From assembly GCA_030632035.1 (NCBI GenBank), contig DAOVJZ010000027.1:1-11063 (forward strand): DNA of 11,063 nucleotides. The letters run 5' to 3'. Every line of letters starts with the position of its first letter. Position 1 is the first letter of the stretch. This document shows positions 6,405 through 11,063 of this stretch, piece by piece. Origin of the DNA: Granulosicoccaceae bacterium (lineage in GTDB: Bacteria > Pseudomonadota > Gammaproteobacteria > DAOVJZ01). A program made the translations under genes and the position numbers. Under the pieces are notes generated by a model that had not been told where the DNA came from, ran no database searches, and saw nothing but the letters and a program-made list of their open reading frames with translations.

Positions 6405-7271
6405 TTAATGCGGTGAATGCTGCTTTGTCATCATGGATAACAGGTTGGCAATCTTGTCGCGCATATCACGACGGTCGATGATCATATCAATCGCACCATG
6501 TTCCAGTAAAAACTCGCTGCGCTGAAAACCATCTGGCAATGTTTCACGTACGGTTTGCTCAATCACACGCGGACCGGCAAAACCAATCAGCGCATTCGGT
6601 TCAGCGGCATTAATATCACCGAGCATAGCCAGACTGGCCGATACACCGCCCATAGTGGGATCAGTCATCACGGAAATAAACGGGATACCACGCTTGTTGA
6701 GTCGTGATAATGCGGCACTTGTTTTGGACATTTGCATTAATGAGAACAGGGCTTCCTGCATGCGCGCGCCACCACTGGCAGAAAAACAAATCAACGGGAT
6801 GTTTTCTTCAATACTGGCATTGACCGCACGCACAAATTTTTCACCCACAACCGAACCCATAGAACCGCCCATATAACCAAAATCAAACGCAACTGCCACA
6901 AGTGGAACTTCTTTTACCTTGCCCTTGATGACGAGCAACGCATCTTTTTCTTCCGTTTTCTTTTGTGCCTGACTTATACGATCTTTATATTTTTTGCTGT
7001 CCTTGAATTTAAGGATATCAACAGGCTCCAGATTGGCCGCAATTTCCATACGTCCTTCTTCATCCAGAAACAGCTCCAGTCGGCGACGCGCGCTAATGCG
7101 CACATGACTACTGCACTTGGGGCACACATCCAGATTACGTTCCAGCTCTGCACGATACAACACAGCACCACAGGCTTTACAGTTGTACCAGACACCTTCC
7201 GGCACGGTTTTCTTTTTAGTGCCGCCTTCGGTCCTGATACGTGAGGGTAATAGTTTTTCGAACCAGCTCAT
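6405..7271 (-). CDS. accD: Acetyl-CoA carboxylase carboxyltransferase subunit beta
   Basis: A 288-residue subunit that joins AccA to transfer the carboxyl group from biotin to acetyl-CoA, giving malonyl-CoA for fatty acid synthesis. The N-terminal four-cysteine zinc ribbon is intact: Cys31, Cys34, Cys50 and Cys53 in CKAC...CPKC. The carboxyltransferase (crotonase-like) domain follows, with FDFGYMGGSMGSVVGEKF, the SASGGARMQEA oxyanion-hole region and MTDPTMGGVSAS. The start MSWFEKLLPS is typical of the family. The ATG at 7271 sits 33 nt after the trpA stop in an A+T-rich gap with no strong Shine-Dalgarno. Length and sequence are ordinary. It forms a unit with trpA upstream and the glycosylase and folC downstream. 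Confidence 0.98.
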   Translation of the reverse strand: MSWFEKLLPSRIRTEGGTKKKTVPEGVWYNCKACGAVLYRAELERNLDVCPKCSSHVRISARRRLELFLDEEGRMEIAANLEPVDILKFKDSKKYKDRISQAQKKTEEKDALLVIKGKVKEVPLVAVAFDFGYMGGSMGSVVGEKFVRAVNASIEENIPLICFSASGGARMQEALFSLMQMSKTSAALSRLNKRGIPFISVMTDPTMGGVSASLAMLGDINAAEPNALIGFAGPRVIEQTVRETLPDGFQRSEFLLEHGAIDMIIDRRDMRDKIANLLSMMTKQHSPH

Positions 7272-7304
7272 TTTGATTTTTAAGTTTAAATTTTTAGTTA
7301 AAAG

Positions 7305-8138
7305 TTATTTAGAGGCTGCCTTTTCCATGCCGCTATCCAGCGCACTACGCATGGAAGATAAGACTGCAACCACTTCTTTTTGTATATTGTCCGGTTTATC
7401 TGCAAATTCTTCAAATTTATTGACCAGGGCACTGCCTACTACCACGGCATCGGAAACTGAGCCCACGCTTGCAGCTGTTTCCGCATCCTTAATACCAAAC
7501 CCGACACCAATCGGGATATCAGTATGGGCGCGAATCTGTTTCATCTTGTCTGCAACACCCTGTATATCAAGATTAGCGGCACCAGTAACACCTTTCAATG
7601 AAACATAGTAAACAAAGCCACTGGCAACAGAACAAACCTTTTTGATTCTGTCATCGGTTGTGGTCGGCGCAATCAGGAAAATCGGATCAAGATTGTTACT
7701 ACTGAAAATGTCCATCACATCTTCAGCTTCTTCCGGCGGCAAATCGACAGTTAACACTCCATCAACACCCGCGGCAGAGGCCTCTTGTGCGAACTTTTCA
7801 TAACCCATAATCTCAACCGGATTTAGATACCCCATCAAAACAACGGGGGTCTGTTCATTTTGCTTACGAAACTCTTTTACCATCCCGATGACATCACGCA
7901 AACTGGTGTGATATGCCAGCGCGCGTTCACTCGCTTTTTGAATTACCGGGCCATCGGCCATTGGATCAGAAAACGGCACACCCAGTTCAATCACATCGGC
8001 ACCGGCTTCGACCATGGCATGCATCATCGGCACAGTGACTTCCGGTTTTGGATCACCGGCAGTAATAAACGGAATCAATGCAGTACGCTGTTGCGCACGC
8101 AAATTATCGAAACAAGGCTTTAATCGACTACCGGCCAT
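7305..8138 (-). CDS. trpA: Tryptophan synthase alpha subunit
   Basis: A 277-residue TIM-barrel subunit that cleaves indole-3-glycerol phosphate to indole and glyceraldehyde 3-phosphate and passes indole through the tunnel to TrpB. Both catalytic acids are present: Glu51 in VIELGVPFSDP and Asp62 in DPMADG. The phosphate-binding part, GVGFGIKDAETA followed by VVGSALV, is intact. The ATG at 8138 shares one base with the trpB stop (TGATG), so translation is coupled and the subunits should be made in step. The length is a few residues longer than the enteric protein, mostly at the C-terminus. Confidence 0.98.
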   Translation of the reverse strand: MAGSRLKPCFDNLRAQQRTALIPFITAGDPKPEVTVPMMHAMVEAGADVIELGVPFSDPMADGPVIQKASERALAYHTSLRDVIGMVKEFRKQNEQTPVVLMGYLNPVEIMGYEKFAQEASAAGVDGVLTVDLPPEEAEDVMDIFSSNNLDPIFLIAPTTTDDRIKKVCSVASGFVYYVSLKGVTGAANLDIQGVADKMKQIRAHTDIPIGVGFGIKDAETAASVGSVSDAVVVGSALVNKFEEFADKPDNIQKEVVAVLSSMRSALDSGMEKAASK

Positions 8139-9361
8139 CAGAGTGTAATTCCTTCGCGTGCGGCTACGGTGTGAATATCTTTATCACCACGGCCGGATAA
8201 ATTAACAACAATCACCTGATCTTTTTTCATGGTCGGTGCCAGCTTCTTGGCATAGGCCAGTGCATGACTGGATTCCAGTGCCGGAATAATACCTTCAATC
8301 AGTGTTAATGCATGAAATGCATCCAGTGCTTCATCATCTGTGACCGCAACATAACTGGCGCGCTCAGTGTCTTTTAACCAGGCATGCTCAGGACCAACAC
8401 CTGGATAATCCAGGCCGGCTGAAATCGAATGAGTCTCGATGATCTGCCCGTCCTTATCTTCCATTAAATAAGTACGATTACCATGTAACACACCGGGTTC
8501 ACCGGCGCACAAGGGTGCGGCGTGTTTGCCAGTTTCAATTCCGGAACCGGCGGCTTCAACACCATAGATGGCGACATCCTTATCGGCAAGGAAGGGATAA
8601 AACAAACCAATCGCATTCGAACCACCACCCACACACGCAACCAGTGCATCCGGTAGCTTGCCGGTTTGCGCCATGCATTGCTCTTTGGCTTCACGACCAA
8701 TCACAGCCTGAAAATCACGTACCATCGCAGGATACGGATGCGGGCCTGCAACCGTACCAATAATATAAAAAGTGTTGTCCACATTCGTGACCCAGTCACG
8801 CATGGCTTCATTGAGTGCATCTTTTAATGTTTTGGAACCCGATGTCACCGGCACCACTTTTGCACCCAACAATTTCATTCTGAATACATTACTGGCCTGA
8901 CGCTGAATATCTTCCGCGCCCATATACACAACACATTCCATACCAAAACGCGCGGCCACGGTAGCTGATGCCACACCATGTTGACCGGCACCCGTTTCAG
9001 CAATAATCCGCTTCTTGCCCATGTAACGCGCAAGCATCGCCTGACCCACGGTATTGTTAATCTTGTGTGCGCCGGTATGGTTTAAATCTTCACGTTTAAG
9101 ATAAATTTGTGCGCCGCCAAGCTCCCTGCTCCAACGCTCGGCGTGATACAACGGAGACGGACGACCAACATAATTCGCCAACGTGTCATCCAATTCTTTA
9201 AGGAAAGCGGGATCTTTTAAATAATGCTCGTAGGCTTCACGCAACTCTTCCAGCGCGGCCATGAGGGTTTCGGAAACGAAACGGCCGCCATACGGCCCAA
9301 AATGTCCGCTGGTATCGGGTAAATTGTACTGACTGTAATCGAAGGCTGACTTTTGATTCAC
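8138..9361 (-). CDS. trpB: Tryptophan synthase beta subunit
   Basis: A 407-residue PLP enzyme joining indole and serine to tryptophan, working as an alpha2-beta2 complex with TrpA. The Schiff-base Lys100 is in NHTGAHKINN, the catalytic Glu122 in AETGAGQHG, and the phosphate-binding glycine loop GGGSNA at 245-250. LSGRGDKD near the C-terminus is the usual monovalent-cation/closure region. The sequence is of the standard TrpB1 type. The start is GTG at 9361, which gives the expected N-terminus ending in LPDTSGHFGPYGGRFV; a TTGGAA is the only ribosome-site match, about nine bases upstream. The trpF stop lies 27 nt before it and the trpA start overlaps its stop. Confidence 0.98.
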   Translation of the reverse strand: MNQKSAFDYSQYNLPDTSGHFGPYGGRFVSETLMAALEELREAYEHYLKDPAFLKELDDTLANYVGRPSPLYHAERWSRELGGAQIYLKREDLNHTGAHKINNTVGQAMLARYMGKKRIIAETGAGQHGVASATVAARFGMECVVYMGAEDIQRQASNVFRMKLLGAKVVPVTSGSKTLKDALNEAMRDWVTNVDNTFYIIGTVAGPHPYPAMVRDFQAVIGREAKEQCMAQTGKLPDALVACVGGGSNAIGLFYPFLADKDVAIYGVEAAGSGIETGKHAAPLCAGEPGVLHGNRTYLMEDKDGQIIETHSISAGLDYPGVGPEHAWLKDTERASYVAVTDDEALDAFHALTLIEGIIPALESSHALAYAKKLAPTMKKDQVIVVNLSGRGDKDIHTVAAREGITL

Positions 9362-9388
9362 TAAATTAATTCCAAACTCTACGCAGGG

Positions 9389-10006
9389 TTATGCACCCTG
9401 AACTGCACGTACAAAAGCAGTCATTTTATCTGCATCCTTAATACCCCTGGACGACTCCACACCACTGCTGACATCAACGGCATAAGGACTTGTCTGGCGG
9501 ATGGCCTCGGCGACATTGTCAGGATTCAAGCCACCGGCAAGGATTATAGGTTTTTTTGGCTGTGCTGGCACCTTTTCCCAATCAAAGACCTCACCGGTAC
9601 CACCCCGCGCCTTGTCACTGTGGACATCCAGCAAAAACGCACTGGCATCAGGATAAGCGCCCATTTCAGCGTCAATATTAGTATTTGCCCCCATCCGGAT
9701 AGCCTTAAAATAGCGCCGCCCAAAGTCAGCACACAGCGCCTGAGACTGATCCCCGTGAAACTGAAGCACATCCAGCGATACCTCATCCAGCACCGTCTGG
9801 ATCTCATATTGAGTCTCATCCACAAACAACCCCACCACACTGGTAAAAGGAGACACAACAGCCACAATATCCTGTGCCTGCTCAATCGTCACCGCACGTG
9901 GACTCTCGCCATAAAAGACCAACCCAATCGCATCCACGCCGAGATTTGAGGCCAGGATGGCATCTTCGGGACGTGTAATACCGCAGATTTTGATTTTTGG
10001 GGTCAT
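9389..10006 (-). CDS. trpF: Phosphoribosylanthranilate isomerase
   Basis: A 205-residue TIM-barrel enzyme that converts N-(5'-phosphoribosyl)anthranilate to the carboxyphenylamino-deoxyribulose phosphate, the step before indole-glycerol phosphate synthase. The general base Cys8 (KICGITRPEDA) and general acid Asp127 (FLLDVHSD) are both present, as are GLVFYGESPR, LQFHGDQ and the phosphate-binding LAGGLNPDNV. The start is the ATG at 10006, which gives the family N-terminus MTPKIKICGI. An in-frame ATG at 10066 would add 20 unrelated residues and is rejected because the predicted promoter lies inside that stretch. The ribosome site is weak. It leads the trpF-trpB-trpA-accD run. In many relatives truA lies upstream; here a repeat region and yehS do. 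Confidence 0.97.
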   Translation of the reverse strand: MTPKIKICGITRPEDAILASNLGVDAIGLVFYGESPRAVTIEQAQDIVAVVSPFTSVVGLFVDETQYEIQTVLDEVSLDVLQFHGDQSQALCADFGRRYFKAIRMGANTNIDAEMGAYPDASAFLLDVHSDKARGGTGEVFDWEKVPAQPKKPIILAGGLNPDNVAEAIRQTSPYAVDVSSGVESSRGIKDADKMTAFVRAVQGA

Positions 10007-10034
10007 AAGGTAAATTCTTGAATTATTAGGGGTT

Positions 10035-10040
10035 ATTGTA
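10035..10040 (-). promoter_or_regulatory. Probable promoter -10 element for trpF
   Basis: TACAAT (5/6 match to TATAAT) on the minus strand, in the context ACGCTACAATAACCCC, lies about 29 nt before the trpF ATG. The start site would be near 10028, leaving an untranslated leader of only about 22 nt. No convincing -35 is present at 16-18 bp; that space is occupied by one of the GTCAC-TGC-GTGAC palindromes, which could be an operator. The leader is too short for a classical trp attenuator. Confidence 0.5.
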
Positions 10041-10050
10041 GCGTATTTTT

Positions 10051-10138
10051 TGTCACTGCGTGACATAGCTATTACCCCTTCCCCCTTGATGGGGGAAGGT
10101 TGGGATGGGGGTGAAATGTTTTGATGTCACTGCGTGAC
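10051..10138. repeat. Two copies of a 14-bp palindromic direct repeat flanking a 60-bp segment
   Basis: tgtcactgcgtgac occurs at 10051-10064 and again at 10125-10138 in the same orientation. Each copy contains the palindrome GTCAC-TGC-GTGAC. The first copy extends to TGTCAC-TGC-GTGACA. The two copies bracket the 60 bases (10065-10124) that hold the hairpin repeat at 10077-10099. This is compatible with a small insertion that duplicated its target, or with paired sites for a dimeric regulator upstream of trpF. The repeats are directly visible; the meaning is undecided. Confidence 0.7.
10077..10099. repeat. G/C-rich hairpin repeat (REP-like) upstream of trpF
   Basis: ccttccccc (10077-10085) and gggggaagg (10091-10099) form a perfect 9-bp stem with a 5-nt loop. 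The strand then continues as ttgggatgggggtgaaatg. This is the kind of G-run repeat dispersed through many proteobacterial genomes (recalled, not searched). There is no T-tract on either side, so it is not a standard terminator. A degenerate relative appears at 10684-10716, on the other side of the yehS-like gene. Confidence 0.65.
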
Positions 10139-10204
10139 GGCTTGTTTTTTTATGTCGGGGCTGTGCCGGACGGGAGGGAAAACCACCCTAGTCTTATTTA
10201 TTGA

Positions 10205-10669
10205 TTATGCATTATCGCGATACTTAACCTGCGCGCCTTTTAGAAAGTTACGCAATATCTGATCTTTACACTCACGATAGTGTTTATGATTTTCCTTCCG
10301 GAAAAACGCACTTAATTCATGTTTACTGATGGTCACATCCGTCTCACCCAAAATCTCCAAAATATCTTCAGCTTTCAGGTCTAATGCGATTTTTAATTTC
10401 CTGAAAATAATATTATTAGACAAACGCTTCTCTGGCACGGGTTGCGGCCCTTCTCTCTTGCCTCGCCGGTCGACAATAAAACCATTGAGGAAAGTCGCCA
10501 ACTGAATATCACTACAATTCTGAAACGCAGGATCATCATCCTTTTTTAACCAATCACTGATCTGCTCCCGCGTCACCTCAAGATCAGCCAAGCCAAATAT
10601 TGAAATCATCTTAGAATCGTCAAGATCGAAAATATAACGCACACGGCGTAAGACATCGTTATTGGTCAC
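10205..10669 (-). CDS. yehS: DUF1456 family protein, YehS-like
   Basis: A 154-residue soluble protein that closely resembles E. coli YehS (DUF1456); its molecular function is not established. It is an internal duplication: residues about 3-65 (NNDVLRRVRYIFDL... to LNGFI) and about 85-146 (NNIIFRKLKIALDL... to FLKGA) share the pattern N-(D/I)-(V/I)-(L/F)-R-(R/K), a helical stretch, an acidic turn, then (F/Y)-(Q/R)-x-C-x-D-x-x-L-x-x-FL-x-G. A basic, Pro-rich linker (RRGKREGPQP) joins the halves. The start is GTG at 10669, with AGGGAG five bases upstream, and gives the family N-terminus. It is transcribed toward trpF but separated by 198 nt of repeats and has its own predicted -10, so it is probably not part of the trp unit. 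Confidence 0.92.
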   Translation of the reverse strand: MTNNDVLRRVRYIFDLDDSKMISIFGLADLEVTREQISDWLKKDDDPAFQNCSDIQLATFLNGFIVDRRGKREGPQPVPEKRLSNNIIFRKLKIALDLKAEDILEILGETDVTISKHELSAFFRKENHKHYRECKDQILRNFLKGAQVKYRDNA

Positions 10670-10717
10670 AAATGCTCCCTACTTTGGGGTAGTTGGTGAT
10701 GGGGGGGGTGAAGGGGT

Positions 10718-10723
10718 ATTGTA
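10718..10723 (-). promoter_or_regulatory. Probable promoter -10 element for yehS
   Basis: TACAAT in ACACGCTACAATACCCC on the minus strand is nearly identical to the trpF -10 context (ACGCTACAATAACCCC). The start site would be near 10711, about 42 nt before the GTG start. No clear -35 is seen. The leader contains a run of eight Cs (10708-10701, minus strand). Confidence 0.5.
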
Positions 10724-10754
10724 GCGTGTTTTTGGATGTTTATGTTTTTGGAAG

Positions 10755-10797
10755 CAGAGTAAAAATATATTTGATATTGCTCTATATTTTTACTCTG
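10755..10797. repeat. REP-like hairpin with a TTTTTACTCTGACCCC end
   Basis: cagagtaaaaatata (10755-10769) and tatatttttactctg (10783-10797) are perfect 15-bp inverted repeats with a 13-nt loop, followed by accccaaatgt. From memory, GGGGTCAGAGTA-type ends are common in REP sequences of Gammaproteobacteria mobilised by REP-associated tyrosine (Y1) transposases. No transposase is present in the window. In RNA read on the plus strand the 3' arm is T-rich but interrupted, so a terminator role is unlikely. Confidence 0.7.
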
Positions 10798-10921
10798 ACC
10801 CCAAATGTTTCAAATGTTGTGTCTAAATGCTTTTGCTGTAACAGAGGCCAATATCAGTCTGTAGAGTGCCTTTTGTGTCTCGCTCATGGTGATATAACTA
10901 TTTGGTTTTGCTCATTTCTTG

Positions 10922-10976
10922 AACATATAAGCATTTATACGCCATGCTGCGCACAGCGTATAAATGCTTATATGTT
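10922..10976. repeat. Perfect palindrome with 21-bp arms
   Basis: aacatataagcatttatacgc (10922-10942) is the exact reverse complement of 10956-10976, with a 13-nt loop (10943-10955). Neither side has a T-tract, so it does not fit a standard terminator. The AAC...GTT ends and the 55-bp size recall an integron attC site, but the 7-bp core sites do not fit well: the left is cttgaac rather than RYYYAAC, and the right gttatgc is one base off GTTRRRY. The arms also lack the unpaired bases typical of attC. It may be a dispersed palindromic repeat or a protein-binding hairpin. Confidence 0.75.
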
Positions 10977-10982
10977 ATGCTA

Positions 10983-11063
10983 TTAAAAATTAATGGAATC
11001 ATCTGAAAAACAGTTGGAATAATTCATACATGAGAACAGTTGCTTTAAATCACTTACAAGCTG
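10983..11063 (-). CDS. Possible C-terminal end of a gene entering from the right edge
   Basis: One minus-strand frame is open from the window edge for 26 codons and ends at a TAA at 10983. The tail translates as a plausible but unrecognised sequence (ends SNCFSDDSINF). The other two minus-strand frames close within the first four codons. The perfect palindrome 10922-10976 lies directly after this stop, as a transcript-end hairpin might. Twenty-six open codons in A+T-rich DNA are weak evidence, and a plus-strand ORF starting at 11030 competes for the same bases. Confidence 0.2.
   Translation of the reverse strand, partial: QLVSDLKQLFSCMNYSNCFSDDSINF

Larger units (their letters stand above)
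10798..11063. other. A+T-rich stretch with no confident gene
   Basis: Apart from the palindrome at 10922-10976 and a doubtful ORF end at 10983, I find no gene, tRNA or terminator here. The plus strand is open across most of the stretch in one frame (from an ATG at 10693), but that translation runs through both hairpins, is rich in Cys and Tyr and resembles no family. A plus-strand ATG at 11030 opens 11 codons (MRTVALNHLQA) to the edge and could begin a gene, but it has no clear ribosome site. Confidence 0.5.

Noticed and set aside
9362..10034. trp attenuator or leader peptide ahead of trpF or trpB
   Set aside because: The predicted trpF leader is about 22 nt with no Trp-rich short ORF. The cagggt/accctg hairpin at 9385-9401 between trpF and trpB has no T-tract.
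10007..10066. Upstream start of trpF at 10066
   Set aside because: The extra 20 residues are absent from the family, and the stretch contains the predicted -10 TACAAT and a repeat copy.
10141..10204. Intrinsic terminator after yehS
   Set aside because: The imperfect GTCCGG/CCCCGAC hairpin is followed on the minus strand by an A-tract, not a T-tract, so it does not fit a terminator for yehS.
10922..10976. Integron attC site
   Set aside because: The core 7-mers do not fit RYYYAAC/GTTRRRY (three mismatched positions in all), the arms have no extrahelical bases, and no integrase or cassette gene is visible. Kept only as an open possibility in the findings.
10693..10986. 97-codon plus-strand ORF, Cys- and Tyr-rich
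   Set aside because: It runs through a REP-like hairpin and the left arm and loop of a perfect palindrome, starts inside a G-run repeat and resembles no family.
1..11063. CRISPR array, prophage, toxin-antitoxin, defence or biosynthetic system
   Set aside because: No regularly spaced direct repeats, integrase, phage, nuclease or synthase genes were seen. Every complete gene belongs to a known core or conserved family.

Overview
The window carries a conserved housekeeping cluster of a gammaproteobacterium, almost certainly outside the Enterobacterales. All confident genes lie on the minus strand. In transcription order (high to low coordinates) they are yehS-like (DUF1456), trpF, trpB, trpA, accD, a DNA glycosylase of the hypoxanthine/deoxyinosine type, folC, a DedD-like SPOR protein, cvpA, purF, metZ, and the start of a gene that runs off the left edge. 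The order trpF-trpB-trpA-accD-folC-dedD-cvpA-purF-metZ is the familiar one in pseudomonad-like and many environmental Gammaproteobacteria. Base composition is moderate (roughly 40-47% G+C in the core genes) and clearly lower in the glycosylase gene and at the right edge.

Region by region. From 1 to 1391: a partial unknown gene and metZ (O-succinylhomoserine sulfhydrylase). From 1392 to 1695 lies the metZ control region, the most informative non-coding stretch. It holds a sigma70 promoter with a perfect -35, a SAM-II (SAM-alpha) riboswitch beginning at about the expected start site, an antiterminator, an intrinsic terminator, and then a 106-bp imperfect palindrome inserted between terminator and start codon. 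From 1696 to 3801: purF and cvpA. From 3888 to 4460: the SPOR gene, separated from folC by a 123-bp MITE-like element. From 4629 to 10006: folC, glycosylase, accD, trpA, trpB and trpF, tightly packed with overlaps at glycosylase/folC and trpB/trpA. From 10007 to 11063: a repeat-rich stretch around the yehS-like gene, with two copies of a 14-bp direct repeat, G/C-rich hairpin repeats on both sides of yehS, a REP-like hairpin, a perfect 21-bp-arm palindrome and no confident gene beyond 10669.

The products cover the last steps of tryptophan synthesis (TrpF, TrpB, TrpA), the carboxyltransferase beta subunit for malonyl-CoA (AccD), folate polyglutamylation (FolC), septal cell-envelope remodelling (DedD), the first committed step of purine synthesis (PurF) with its customary membrane partner CvpA, and direct sulfhydrylation to homocysteine (MetZ). 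Only metZ shows an obvious metabolite sensor: SAM, the end product of methionine synthesis, is predicted to stop transcription ahead of it. I see no phage, CRISPR, defence or biosynthetic system. The points of interest are regulatory RNA and small repeats.
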